NCBI GenBank assembly: GCA_947259915.1
Contig: CAMYOC010000026.1
Location: forward strand, 62,001-126,000
Length of the DNA stretch: 64,000 bases
DNA from: an uncultured Gammaproteobacteria bacterium
GTDB taxonomy: Bacteria; Pseudomonadota; Gammaproteobacteria; Steroidobacterales; XN24
Direction: 5' to 3'
In this document: piece after piece, positions 55,281-63,996 of the stretch
Layout of the letters: each line of letters begins with the position of its first letter
Numbering within the stretch: position 1 is the first letter of the stretch
Translations under genes and position numbers: made by a program
Notes under the pieces: generated by a model
Database searches by the model: none
Seen by the model: the letters and a program-made list of their open reading frames with translations, nothing else
What the model was told of the DNA's origin: nothing

Positions 55281-55428
55281 GGGATGCCTGCCCGGCAGTG
55301 AGCCGGTTGTGGCTGCCGTCGCAAAACAACTGTGTCCTGCTGCGCCCGCAGCGGCACCAAAAACAGGCCTTGTCTGCCTCCATTTCGACACAATACGGTC
55401 CTGGCCCGGCAGCGTCGTGGTCGCTCAT
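55273..55428 (-). CDS. CDGSH iron-sulfur domain protein (51 aa)
   Basis: A very small 2Fe-2S protein. Residues 25-40 read CRCGRSRTQLFCDGSH, giving the cluster ligands C25, C27, C36 and H40 of the C-x-C-x2-S-x3-x-x-C-D-G-S-H family; Leu replaces the usual Pro before the final Cys segment. An extra Cys22 and Cys13 lie upstream. ATG 55426-55428 follows GGGAGAG. The stop lies 8 bases inside the DUF2007 gene. The family (mitoNEET-like, NAF) transfers electrons or clusters; the specific role here is unknown. Confidence 0.85.
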   Translation of the reverse strand: MSDHDAAGPGPYCVEMEADKACFWCRCGRSRTQLFCDGSHNRLTAGQASRG

Positions 55429-55480
55429 TGAGCTAGCTCTCCCTGTTTTCGGTCGACGCGCCGGCCGCTCGCCATCGCGC

Positions 55481-56068
55481 TCATGCGCGCAAAGACTCCA
55501 CCAGTGGCATCAACATCTCCAGCCTTTTCAACGGATCGCTCAATTCGAGGAACATCTGCTTCTGCTCGAGACTCAGGGGCAGCACTTCGGCCAGGCGGCA
55601 GCCGACCCAGCCGGCATCGTCGAAATTCTTTTCGATAAAACGATACTGCGGCTCGAGTTCGGTGAGGATGTTATCCAACAGAGTCAACAGCGGGCCAAAC
55701 CGCGTCGGCACCGCCATCGGCGCCTCCGGCTCGAGGAAATCGACGCGACCGATATTCAGGCCATCGTCCTGGCGACGGATCTCCTTGAGCAGAAATCGCG
55801 TCTCGCCCACGGCGGTAATACCCAGCAGACCGTCATCGAATTGATACCAGTCCACGATGCGAGCCAGGGTCCCGACCTGGTGCAGCGCCACGCGCTCCTG
55901 CTCGTGGCTCTCGACCTGGGACACGACCCCGAATCCCAGATCTTCCCTCATGCAATGCCCGACCATGTCCACATAACGGGTCTCAAAAATCCGCAGCGGC
56001 AGCGGGCCGCCCGGATAGAGTACCGTGCGCAGCGGAAACAACGGTATTTCTATGCCGTTCTGGTCCAT
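55481..56068 (-). CDS. Stand-alone Lon N-terminal (LON substrate-binding) domain protein
   Basis: A 195-residue protein carrying only the Lon-N/PUA-like domain, with no ATPase or protease part. It starts IEIPLFPLRTVLYPGGPLPLRIFETRYVDMV, the typical beginning, and contains GFGVVSQVESHEQERVALHQVGTLARI. A helical C-terminus has LPLSLEQKQMFLELSDPLKRLEML. Such proteins are widespread beside ubiX or mpl in gammaproteobacteria but their function is not established. ATG 56066-56068; 22 bases after ubiX. Confidence 0.88.
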   Translation of the reverse strand: MDQNGIEIPLFPLRTVLYPGGPLPLRIFETRYVDMVGHCMREDLGFGVVSQVESHEQERVALHQVGTLARIVDWYQFDDGLLGITAVGETRFLLKEIRRQDDGLNIGRVDFLEPEAPMAVPTRFGPLLTLLDNILTELEPQYRFIEKNFDDAGWVGCRLAEVLPLSLEQKQMFLELSDPLKRLEMLMPLVESLRA

Positions 56069-56090
56069 CGACTTGCTCCCGGACGCCCGC

Positions 56091-56729
56091 TCAATCGGCG
56101 CCCCCATCTCCGTCGCCCCAGGGCCTCAACAGCTGCTGAGGCAAGGCGAGATGGTCCATGATTCGGGCGACCATAAAGTCAACCAGGTCGGACACCTGCT
56201 GCGGTCGATGGTAGAACCCGGGCGCCGCGGGCATGACGATCGCGCCGGCCCGGACGAGGCGCAGCATGTTCTCCAGATGGATGGCGGAGAACGGCGTTTC
56301 GCGGACCACCAGCAAGAGTGTGCGACTTTCCTTCAGCACTACATCAGCCGCCCGCTCGATCAGCGAGCGACTGGCGCCGGTGGCGACCGCCGACACCGTC
56401 GCGGTCGTGCATGGGCAGATGACCATCGCGTCCGGGGCCGCCGATCCGCTGGCCAGCGGCGCGGTCCATTGATCACGACCATAGACCCTGAGCTGCCCCG
56501 GCCGCGCCGCGAAGCGCTCCTGCAGCATCTTCTGCATGTCTGCCGGCCGCGCCGGCAGCGACAGGTCGGTTTCCATCGCGGTCACCAGCTGGGCCGGCTT
56601 GGATACCATCAGCGACACCGCGCAATCCGCGCCAAGCAGGCACTCGACGAGGCGGATGCCATATTGGATCCCTGACGCCCCGGTCCAGGCCACGGCCACG
56701 TTCCGGGCAGGTGCGCGGGCGTCGGTCAT
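56091..56729 (-). CDS. ubiX: Flavin prenyltransferase UbiX
   Basis: UbiX makes prenylated FMN, the cofactor of the ubiquinone decarboxylase UbiD. The 212-residue flavodoxin-like protein has VAWTGASGIQYGIRLVECLL, the phosphate-binding VICPCTTATVSAVATGASRSLIERAADVVLK and VVRETPFSAIHLENMLRL. MPAAPGFYHRPQQVSDLVDFM is also present. The ATG overlaps the mpl stop as ATGA. Confidence 0.95.
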   Translation of the reverse strand: MTDARAPARNVAVAWTGASGIQYGIRLVECLLGADCAVSLMVSKPAQLVTAMETDLSLPARPADMQKMLQERFAARPGQLRVYGRDQWTAPLASGSAAPDAMVICPCTTATVSAVATGASRSLIERAADVVLKESRTLLLVVRETPFSAIHLENMLRLVRAGAIVMPAAPGFYHRPQQVSDLVDFMVARIMDHLALPQQLLRPWGDGDGGAD

Positions 56730-58090
56730 GCCGGCGCGGCGGCCTCCAGCGCCGCCAGCAGGCTGGTGTGCAAATCTCCGAAACCGCCGTTGCTCATGAT
56801 GACCACATGATCACCTGCACGCAGGTCCGACACAAGGCGCTCCCGTAGCGCACCCAGGTCCCGGAACAACTGTGTCGGCGGCTGCGCTTGAGCGGCAATG
56901 ATGTCGATCTCCCAGTCCAGCCCGGGTGGGGTGAACACATAGGCGGCATCAGCAGCGGCGAGTGCGGGTCCCAGCGTCTCCCGGTGCACACCCATCCGCA
57001 TGGTGTTCGAACGCGGCTCCAGCACCGCAACGATGCGCGCGCTGCCTGTCTCGCGGCGCAGCCCCTCCAGCGTCATGCGAATAGCGGTGGGATGATGGGC
57101 GAAGTCATCGTAGACACGGATCCCGTGGACTTCACCGCGCAACTCCATGCGTCGGCGGACGCCGCGGAAGGATGCCAGCGCCGCGGCTGCGCTCTCCAGC
57201 GGGACGCCGGCATGGCGCGCAGCAAGCATCGCGGCGACACCATTCTCGGCATTGTGCTGGCCGCTCAGGGACCACGCTACCGCAGTGATGCCTCCGTCCG
57301 GATGGACCAGGTCGAAGCCCCGCCCTGGTTGCAGACGGCATCCCCAGGGCGCGTCGGCGCTGGCAGAAAATCGCTCCACAGGAGTCCAGCATCCCATCTC
57401 CAGCACCGCTTCCAGATTGACATCGTCCATCTTGCTGATAATGCAGCCGGACCCCGGCACGGTGCGGACCAGATGATGGAACTGACGCTTGATGGCGTCG
57501 AGGTCCGCAAAGATGTCCGCGTGATCAAACTCGAGATTGTTGAGGATCACGGTGCGCGGCCGGTAATGAACGAACTTGGAGCGTTTGTCGAAAAACGCGG
57601 TGTCATATTCGTCCGCCTCGACCACAAAGAATGGCCCGCTGCCCAGCCGCGCCGAACTGCCAAAATCGACCGGCACGCCGCCGATCAGGAAACCGGGTTG
57701 CAGGCCCGCATGCTCCAAAATCCAGGCCAGCATGCTGCTGGTCGTGGTCTTGCCGTGGGTACCCGCCGCCGCCAGCACCCATCTGTCCGCCAGCACGTGC
57801 CGGGCCAGCCACTCGGGGCCGGAGGTGTAATTCAGGCCACGATCGAGCATGGCTTCCACCACCGGCAGGCCACGCCGCATCACGTTGCCCACCACGACAC
57901 AATCGGGCGCCGGTTCGAGTTGCTCCGCGTCAAAGCCCTCGCTGAGCTCGATCCCCAGCGCCTCGAGCTGTGTGCTCATCGGTGGATAGACGTTCTCGTC
58001 CGACCCGGTGACCCGATGACCGGCAGCCTTGGCCAGGGCGGCGATGCCGCCCATGAAGGTGCCGCAGATGCCGAGGATATGGATATGCAT
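56726..58090 (-). CDS. mpl: UDP-N-acetylmuramate:L-alanyl-gamma-D-glutamyl-meso-diaminopimelate ligase
   Basis: Mpl recycles the murein tripeptide by attaching it to UDP-MurNAc. The 454-residue Mur-ligase-family protein begins MHIHILGICGTFMGGIAALAKAAGHRVTG, the Mpl form of the MurC-like N-terminus. It has AAAGTHGKTTTSSMLAWILEHAG, VVEADEYDTAFFDKRSKFVHY and VYDDFAHHPTAIRMTLEGLR. It overlaps both neighbours in the operon, the membrane-protein gene by one base and ubiX by four. Confidence 0.96.
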   Translation of the reverse strand: MHIHILGICGTFMGGIAALAKAAGHRVTGSDENVYPPMSTQLEALGIELSEGFDAEQLEPAPDCVVVGNVMRRGLPVVEAMLDRGLNYTSGPEWLARHVLADRWVLAAAGTHGKTTTSSMLAWILEHAGLQPGFLIGGVPVDFGSSARLGSGPFFVVEADEYDTAFFDKRSKFVHYRPRTVILNNLEFDHADIFADLDAIKRQFHHLVRTVPGSGCIISKMDDVNLEAVLEMGCWTPVERFSASADAPWGCRLQPGRGFDLVHPDGGITAVAWSLSGQHNAENGVAAMLAARHAGVPLESAAAALASFRGVRRRMELRGEVHGIRVYDDFAHHPTAIRMTLEGLRRETGSARIVAVLEPRSNTMRMGVHRETLGPALAAADAAYVFTPPGLDWEIDIIAAQAQPPTQLFRDLGALRERLVSDLRAGDHVVIMSNGGFGDLHTSLLAALEAAAPA

Positions 58091-58608
58091 CAGATCTCCG
58101 CCGGGAACAGCTGCGCAAATGCGACGTAATTAAGGATGAAATAGCCGGCTGACAGCAGGACTCCGCCGACGTAGGGGATTTCAAGCGCGCGCTGGAGAAT
58201 ATGTCCGTTGATGCTGATCGACCACAATACGATCAGATAGATGCCGAGCGCCGGTATCAGTGCCGCCGAGTCGCCGGGCCCGCTGTTACGCAACATCAGC
58301 GACAGCGGCAGAGCGAAACAGGCCAGCAGCGCGCTGGCGCCCATCACTGCCGCCAGCGTCTGGCGCAGCCTGGCCGCGCGGCGGAACAGCGACAACAGCA
58401 GGCCAAAAAATGTCAGCAGCAGACCGAAATCCAACGCCAGCTGAGCCAGCAGCTCGGCGGAATTTGCCGAATAGAGTGCGATCGAGATCACACCGGTAGC
58501 GAGATACAGGGTCGTCATCAGGCCGAGGAAGAAGCTCGACGCAGGCAGGTCCTCGGGCCCGCGGCGCAGGGTCGCAATTTCCAGCATGGCGCGGATGATG
58601 TCTTTCAC
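58090..58608 (-). CDS. Integral membrane protein of unknown function
   Basis: About 172 residues with four or five hydrophobic helices: FLGLMTTLYLATGVISIALY, LLAQLALDFGLLLTFFGLLL, TLAAVMGASALLACFALPLS, ALIPALGIYLIVLWSISING and VGGVLLSAGYFILNYVAFAQ. The cytoplasmic N-terminus reads DIIRAMLEIATLRRGPEDLPAS. I prefer the GTG at 58606-58608, just before this conserved-looking start; an ATG at 58638 would add ten residues. Its stop shares one base with the mpl ATG. I cannot name a function. Confidence 0.75.
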   Translation of the reverse strand: MKDIIRAMLEIATLRRGPEDLPASSFFLGLMTTLYLATGVISIALYSANSAELLAQLALDFGLLLTFFGLLLSLFRRAARLRQTLAAVMGASALLACFALPLSLMLRNSGPGDSAALIPALGIYLIVLWSISINGHILQRALEIPYVGGVLLSAGYFILNYVAFAQLFPAEI

Positions 58609-58681
58609 GGTCGGTCTCGTCCCCCGGTCAGCATGCATGATAACCGCGCCGCGCGGTCAGGCCATACGCAGGAGCAGATTC

Positions 58682-58690
58682 TGGGATAAT
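58682..58690 (+). promoter_or_regulatory. Extended -10 promoter directly before rnd, possibly leaderless
   Basis: TGG-GATAAT forms an extended -10 (TG at 58682-58683, hexamer 58685-58690). The expected start, 7 bases on, is near 58697, only two bases before the rnd ATG at 58699. No Shine-Dalgarno sequence precedes the ATG. No consensus -35 is apparent. Confidence 0.5.
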
Positions 58691-58698
58691 GCCCGCCC

Positions 58699-59790
58699 AT
58701 GGACGATATTCAATTCATCGACACACGCGCCGGCGCGGAGCGGGCGGCCGAGGCCGTGGCGACGGAGCCCTTTATTGCCATCGATACCGAGTTCGTCCGT
58801 GAGAAGACCTACCACCCCCTGCCGTGCCTGTTACAGATCGCGGGCGCCGGTCAGATCTTCTGCCTCGATCTGATTGCGCTGGAGGGAACGGCCGCGCTCA
58901 CGGACGTATTGATGGATCGTTCCGTGACCAAGGTACTTCACTCTGCCCGTCAGGATCTGGAGTTGTTTTATGCGCTCATCGGCGCGGTCCCCGGACCAGT
59001 CTATGACACGCAGATCGCCGCCGCGCTGCTCGGCTTTCCGGACCAGTGTGGCTACGGCAATCTGGCCAAACAGGTACTGGACATCGATCTGGAAAAGGGC
59101 CACGCGCGCACCGACTGGTCACGGCGTCCCCTGTCCACCGAGCAGCTCCGTTACGCGGCCGACGACGTCCGTTATCTGGTACCGCTCTTCGAGACCCTGC
59201 GTCAGCATCTGGAGAACCGTGCCCGCAGCGACTGGCCGGACGCGGATTTCCTGGCGCTCGAGGATCCGCGTCTCTACACGCCGGATCCGGATACGGCCTG
59301 GAGCAAGGTTAAGGGCTGGCGCCAGCTCGAAGGCGCGGCCCTGGCTCGTCTGCAGCGCCTGGCCGCGTGGCGCGAAGAAATCGCTGTGGCCCGCAACCGG
59401 CCGCGCCGCTGGATCCTCGCGGACGATGTGCTTATGCAACTGGCTGTCCGCGCGCCCGCCGACGAAGAGGCCATCAACGATCTCGATATGGTGCCGCCAG
59501 CGGTACTGCGCCGCTATGCCCGGGACCTGATCGAACGGCTATCGATGGATGGCGATCAATCCGTCCCTGCGCCTACGCCAGACACTCGTCTGAGCCGCAG
59601 CGAGACCACGCTGTTGGGACGCCTGGGCAAATACGTCGATCGCCGGGCCAAGGAGACGGAAATCGCGCCGTCCATGCTCGCTACCCGCGCCGAGCTCAAA
59701 CGCATGGTATGCGGAGATCGGGATCTGCCGGTGTTGAAGGGATGGCGCCGCGAGATCGCCGGCGATGCCCTGCTCGGCTTGCTCGACTAG
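58699..59790 (+). CDS. rnd: Ribonuclease D
   Basis: A 3'-5' exoribonuclease that trims tRNA and other stable RNAs. The 363-residue protein has the DEDDy catalytic set: FIAIDTEFVREKTYHPLPCLLQI (Asp, Glu), VLHSARQDLELFY (Asp) and LRYAADDVRYLVPLFETL (Tyr, Asp). HRDC domains follow from about residue 210 (LQRLAAWREEIAVARNRPRRWIL). It converges on adk with a 13-base gap. Confidence 0.95.
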   Translation: MDDIQFIDTRAGAERAAEAVATEPFIAIDTEFVREKTYHPLPCLLQIAGAGQIFCLDLIALEGTAALTDVLMDRSVTKVLHSARQDLELFYALIGAVPGPVYDTQIAAALLGFPDQCGYGNLAKQVLDIDLEKGHARTDWSRRPLSTEQLRYAADDVRYLVPLFETLRQHLENRARSDWPDADFLALEDPRLYTPDPDTAWSKVKGWRQLEGAALARLQRLAAWREEIAVARNRPRRWILADDVLMQLAVRAPADEEAINDLDMVPPAVLRRYARDLIERLSMDGDQSVPAPTPDTRLSRSETTLLGRLGKYVDRRAKETEIAPSMLATRAELKRMVCGDRDLPVLKGWRREIAGDALLGLLD

Positions 59791-59803
59791 AAGCCGACAG
59801 GGC

Positions 59804-60460
59804 TCACGCGGGATCGGCAACGCCGAGCGCCGCCTCCAGCCGAGCAAAGACCTCGTCGATCTCGCCTTCGGCCGGCACCACCTTGAGCTTGCCCCGATCT
59901 TCGTAAAATGAGACCAGCGGCGAGGTCTGGGATTCATAGACCTTGAGGCGCTGTGTGATGGTCTCTTCGTTGTCATCTGCGCGCTGGATCAGTTCACCGC
60001 CGCATCCGTCGCAGACGTCGCCGGTCTTGGGCGGAAAGAAATGGACGTTGTAGACGCGGCCACAGCCGGAGCAGGTCCGCCGTCCGGTCAGACGCTTGAG
60101 CAACACTTCGAAGTCCACATCCATCAACACCGCCGCGTCCAGCGGCGCACCGAGCTCATCCAGCACACCGTCCAGGGCTTGTGCCTGGGCGAGATTGCGT
60201 GGAAAACCGTCGAGGATAAAGCCGTTGGCGGCGTCGGGCTGCGCCAGCCGCTCGCGGATCATGCCGAGCACGATGTCGTCAGAGACCAGTTCGCCTGCAT
60301 CCATCGCGACCTTGGCCCGCTGGCCGAGCTCGGTGCCGCGGGCTACCGCATCACGCAGCAGGTCGCCGGTGGACACCTGCGGGATGCCCTGGCGATCGAC
60401 CAGCTTCTGAGCCTGAGTGCCTTTGCCCGATCCGGGCGCGCCTAGAAGGATGATTCTCAT
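59804..60460 (-). CDS. adk: Adenylate kinase
   Basis: Balances AMP, ADP and ATP. The 218-residue protein begins MRIILLGAPGSGKGTQAQKLV with the P-loop. It has STGDLLRDAVARGTELG and GFILDGFPRNLAQAQAL. The LID domain carries four cysteines (CSGCGRVYN and CDGCGGEL), so the LID probably binds zinc structurally, unlike E. coli Adk. ATG 60458 is used; the open frame extends 13 codons upstream. A weak promoter may lie upstream (TTGACC 60567-60572, TAGCCT 60544-60549 on the minus strand). Confidence 0.95.
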   Translation of the reverse strand: MRIILLGAPGSGKGTQAQKLVDRQGIPQVSTGDLLRDAVARGTELGQRAKVAMDAGELVSDDIVLGMIRERLAQPDAANGFILDGFPRNLAQAQALDGVLDELGAPLDAAVLMDVDFEVLLKRLTGRRTCSGCGRVYNVHFFPPKTGDVCDGCGGELIQRADDNEETITQRLKVYESQTSPLVSFYEDRGKLKVVPAEGEIDEVFARLEAALGVADPA

Positions 60461-60634
60461 GATCGCCTCGCTGATGTTTGGAGTGGCGCTCCGCGACACC
60501 CGTCGCGGGGTCCGGCGGCTCCTGCCTCCCCATAGAGCGGCTGAGGCTAGCGCTCCTCCCAGGCGAGGTCAAACCCATGAAGGCAGGTGTCGAATCGGCT
60601 ATGCTTTGCTCGCGCTGGAGGTTCAGGAGTACCG

Positions 60635-61897
60635 ATGCCCAAACGTAATTTGTTTTATGCTCAATCCGGCGGCGTCACTGCCGTCCTCAATGCCACGGCC
60701 TGTGGCGTAATCGAGACCGCGCGCGAACATCCCGACCGGATAGGCAAGGTCTATGCCGGTCATCAGGGCATCATCGGCGCGCTGGGCGAAGACCTGATCG
60801 ACACCGGCAAGGAAACCCGAGCCGCTATCGCCGCGCTGCGCCACACACCCGGCGGTGCCTTCGGCTCGTCGCGCTACCGTCTGAAGGGGCTCGATGAGAG
60901 CCTGGCGGAGTACGAGCGGATGATCCGGGTGTTCCGCGCCCACGACATCGGCTATTTCGTCTTCAATGGCGGCAACGACTCCATGGATACCGCGTGGAAG
61001 GTCTCACAGATCGGCGCCCGCATGGGCTACCCGATCACCTGCGTGGGCGTACCCAAGACCGTCGACAACGATCTGGCGATTACCGACAACTGCCCGGGAT
61101 TCGGCTCCGTCGCGAAATATGTGGCCACCTCGACCCGGGAAGCGGCGATCGACGTATTGTCGATGAAGCAGACCAAGGTGTTCATCATGGAGGTCATGGG
61201 GCGCAACGCGGGCTGGATCGCTGCCTCCGGCGGGCTGGCCGGGAGCAAACGCCATGAGCCGCCCCATATCATCCTGTTCCCGGAGATTCCGCTGGATGAG
61301 GTAGCGCTGATCGCGCGGGTGAAAGATTGCGTCGAACGCTACGACAACTGTGTGATCGTCGCGTCCGAAGGCGTGAAATGGCCCAGCGGCAAGTTTGTCT
61401 CCGACGCCGGCAGCAAGGATGCATTTGGACACGTACAACTCGGTGGCGTGGCGCCGGTGTTGTCCAACATCATCAATCATCGTCTCGGCTACAAGTATCA
61501 CTATGCGGTGGTCGATTATCTGCAGCGCTCGGCCCGGCACATCGCCTCGAGGACCGACGTCGAGCAGGCCTACGCCATGGGCGAGGCGGCGGTGAACCTC
61601 GCGGTCGAGGGCCGCAACGCAGTGATGCCGGTGATCGTGCGCAAGTCCGATAAGCCTTATCGCTGGGAGGTCGGCGTCGCCGAGTTGAGCAAGGTCGCCA
61701 ACAAAGAGAAGAAGCTGCCGCGCAATTTCATCAGCCGCGACGGTTTCCAGATCACCGCCGCCTGCCGGCGTTATCTCGAGCCACTGATCCAGGGCGAGGA
61801 TCACCCACCCTATCGCGACGGTCTGCCCGATTACGTACACCTGAAGAAGGTCCGGGTGCGCAAGCGCCTGCGCGAGACCTTCGACATCGACGGCTGA
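60635..61897 (+). CDS. pfp: Diphosphate--fructose-6-phosphate 1-phosphotransferase
   Basis: Reversible PPi-dependent phosphofructokinase serving glycolysis, gluconeogenesis and the Calvin or ribulose-monophosphate pathways. The 420-residue protein has YAQSGGVTAVLNATACGVIE, FVFNGGNDSMDTAWKVSQ and GVPKTVDNDLAITDNCPGFGSVAKY. In the GGNDS motif, an Asp occupies the position where ATP enzymes have Gly. Together with the Lys of PKTVDND this is the recognised signature of PPi use. MEVMGRNAGWIAA supplies further substrate contacts. A CAGGAG site precedes ATG 60635. It converges on hppA, which handles the same metabolite. Confidence 0.93.
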   Translation: MPKRNLFYAQSGGVTAVLNATACGVIETAREHPDRIGKVYAGHQGIIGALGEDLIDTGKETRAAIAALRHTPGGAFGSSRYRLKGLDESLAEYERMIRVFRAHDIGYFVFNGGNDSMDTAWKVSQIGARMGYPITCVGVPKTVDNDLAITDNCPGFGSVAKYVATSTREAAIDVLSMKQTKVFIMEVMGRNAGWIAASGGLAGSKRHEPPHIILFPEIPLDEVALIARVKDCVERYDNCVIVASEGVKWPSGKFVSDAGSKDAFGHVQLGGVAPVLSNIINHRLGYKYHYAVVDYLQRSARHIASRTDVEQAYAMGEAAVNLAVEGRNAVMPVIVRKSDKPYRWEVGVAELSKVANKEKKLPRNFISRDGFQITAACRRYLEPLIQGEDHPPYRDGLPDYVHLKKVRVRKRLRETFDIDG

Positions 61898-61919
61898 AGC
61901 GACTCCAGTACGAGGAATA

Positions 61920-61947
61920 AAAAAAGGGGGCGTGCGCCCCCTTTTTT
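61920..61947. terminator. Bidirectional intrinsic terminator between pfp and hppA
   Basis: AAAAAAGGGGGC-GTGC-GCCCCCTTTTTT is a symmetrical stem with an A-run on one side and a T-run on the other. It can terminate both convergent transcripts. Confidence 0.93.
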
Positions 61948-61968
61948 GCCATGCCTGTGTGGCTGTCG

Positions 61969-63996
61969 TTACAGCAGCGGCGCGATGACCAGGCTGACGA
62001 TGGCCATCACATTGATCAGGATGTTCATCGACGGCCCCGAGGTGTCCTTGAACGGATCGCCGACGGTGTCGCCGACCACCGTGGCTTTGTGGACGTCCGA
62101 ACCCTTGCCACCGTGATTGCCTTTCTCCACATACTTCTTGGCGTTGTCCCAGGCACCGCCCGCGTTGGCCATGGTCAGCGCCAGCAGCACGCAACCGAGC
62201 AGGGCGCCGCCGAGCATGCCGCCCAGTGCCTGAGGGCCAAGTCCAAAGCCAACCACTACCGGCGCCAGGATCGCCAGCAGACCGGGCGGCAGCATCCGTA
62301 CCAGCGCCGCGCGCGTGGCGATATCCACGCAGCGGACCGTATCCGGTTCCGCCGTGCCCTCGAGCAGGCCGGGGATCTCCTTAAACTGACGTCGGATCTC
62401 CTTGATCATGTCGTAGGCCGCGGTGCCCACCGCGTTCATGGTCATGGACGCGACCAGGAACGGGAAGATGCCGCCGATAAACATGCCGATCAGCACGACG
62501 GGTTCGGATATCTCCAGGCTGAACTCCGGGTTGTGGTGTCTGATGACCTCGATAAAGGCGGTGATGATCGCCAGCGCGGCCAGCGCCGCTGCACCAATGG
62601 CGAAGCCCTTGCCGATCGCGGCGGTGGTATTGCCGACCTCGTCCAGCGAGTCGGTGATCTTGCGTGTCTCCGGGCCCAGCCCGGCCATCTCGGCGATGCC
62701 GCCCGCGTTGTCGGCGACCGGACCATAGGCATCGATAGCCATGGTCATGCCCACCGTGGCCAGCATGCCGACGGCGGCGATGCCGACGCCGTAGAGACTT
62801 GCCGACTCATTGGCGAAATAGATAATGCCGGCGATCGCAAGGATCGGGATCACCACGGATTGCATGCCGGTGGCCAGCCCGGCGATGATCACCGTGGCTG
62901 GACCCGTCTCGCCCTCACGCGCGATCTTGCGTACCGGCGGGCCGCCGGTGTAGTACTCGGTGACCAGACCGATGATCATGCCACCCACGGCACCGGCGAT
63001 GACCGCCATCCACACACCATTGCCGATGCCGAGGGCACCGATCACGAACCAGGCAGCGATGATGAACAGTACCGCCGCGCCCAGGGTGCCCACCCTCAGC
63101 GCTTTCTCCGGCGGCAACGTTGTCGCCATCCGTACCATCAATATGCCCAACAACGAACACACCAGCCCGGTGGAGGACAGCAGCAGCGGCAGGCCCATCA
63201 GGCTGGAACGTAACGCCTCGCCGTTCAGACTGCCGCCAAGACGCTCGTTCATCAGCTGCACGCCGATGGTGGAAGCGATCGCGATCGAGGCGATCATGGC
63301 GCCGCAATAGGACTCGAAAATATCCGAGCCCATGCCGGCGACATCACCGACGTTGTCACCGACGTTGTCGGCGATCACGCCCGGATTGCGGGGGTCGTCC
63401 TCGGGGATGCCGGCCTCGATCTTGCCAACCAGGTCGGCGCCCACGTCGGCGCTCTTGGTAAAGATGCCACCGCCGACACGCGAGAACAGCGCCACCAGCG
63501 ATGCGCCCATGCCAAAGCCATGGATCGTCTCGGCCGTCTGCGGATCGCCGCCGAACAGCAGATAGAGGAAACCAAGTCCGAGCAGCCCCATCGAGGCGAC
63601 CGTGATACCCATCACCGAGCCGCCGTAGAAGGCCACCGACAAGGCCTCGCCGGCGCCCTTGTCATGCGCCGCGACCGTGGTGCGGACATTGGCCCGGGTC
63701 GCGGTGTACATACCGATAAAGCCGGCCAATGACGAGGTCAGTGCACCGACGAAAAACGCCAGCGCGGTATCCCAGCCCAGATCGGAAAAACCGATCGCCA
63801 GGATGACCAGCGCCGCCACCGCCCACAACAGCAGATACTCGCGCCGCATAAATGCCATCGAGCCCTGCTGGATCTGGATCGCGATGTCAACGACTTTGCC
63901 TTCGCCGGCCGGATAGCTGGCGACCAGCCGGTAGATGACAAACGCCGCTACCAGACCGACCACGCCCATAATCACCGGTAATTCGTTAGTGCCCAT
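61969..63996 (-). CDS. hppA: Membrane-bound K+-stimulated pyrophosphatase (ion-pumping)
   Basis: Couples PPi hydrolysis to H+ or Na+ export across the inner membrane. The 675-residue protein has about 16 helices. The acidic substrate site is [20 protein letters not shown] with [36 protein letters not shown] and, near the C-terminus, [32 protein letters not shown] are also present. The segment [16 protein letters not shown] has Ala where K+-independent enzymes have Lys, marking the K+-dependent subclass. H+ versus Na+ cannot be decided by eye. The apparent ATG is 4 bases from the window edge, so a slightly longer N-terminus is possible. Confidence 0.93.
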   Translation of the reverse strand: MGTNELPVIMGVVGLVAAFVIYRLVASYPAGEGKVVDIAIQIQQGSMAFMRREYLLLWAVAALVILAIGFSDLGWDTALAFFVGALTSSLAGFIGMYTATRANVRTTVAAHDKGAGEALSVAFYGGSVMGITVASMGLLGLGFLYLLFGGDPQTAETIHGFGMGASLVALFSRVGGGIFTKSADVGADLVGKIEAGIPEDDPRNPGVIADNVGDNVGDVAGMGSDIFESYCGAMIASIAIASTIGVQLMNERLGGSLNGEALRSSLMGLPLLLSSTGLVCSLLGILMVRMATTLPPEKALRVGTLGAAVLFIIAAWFVIGALGIGNGVWMAVIAGAVGGMIIGLVTEYYTGGPPVRKIAREGETGPATVIIAGLATGMQSVVIPILAIAGIIYFANESASLYGVGIAAVGMLATVGMTMAIDAYGPVADNAGGIAEMAGLGPETRKITDSLDEVGNTTAAIGKGFAIGAAALAALAIITAFIEVIRHHNPEFSLEISEPVVLIGMFIGGIFPFLVASMTMNAVGTAAYDMIKEIRRQFKEIPGLLEGTAEPDTVRCVDIATRAALVRMLPPGLLAILAPVVVGFGLGPQALGGMLGGALLGCVLLALTMANAGGAWDNAKKYVEKGNHGGKGSDVHKATVVGDTVGDPFKDTSGPSMNILINVMAIVSLVIAPLL

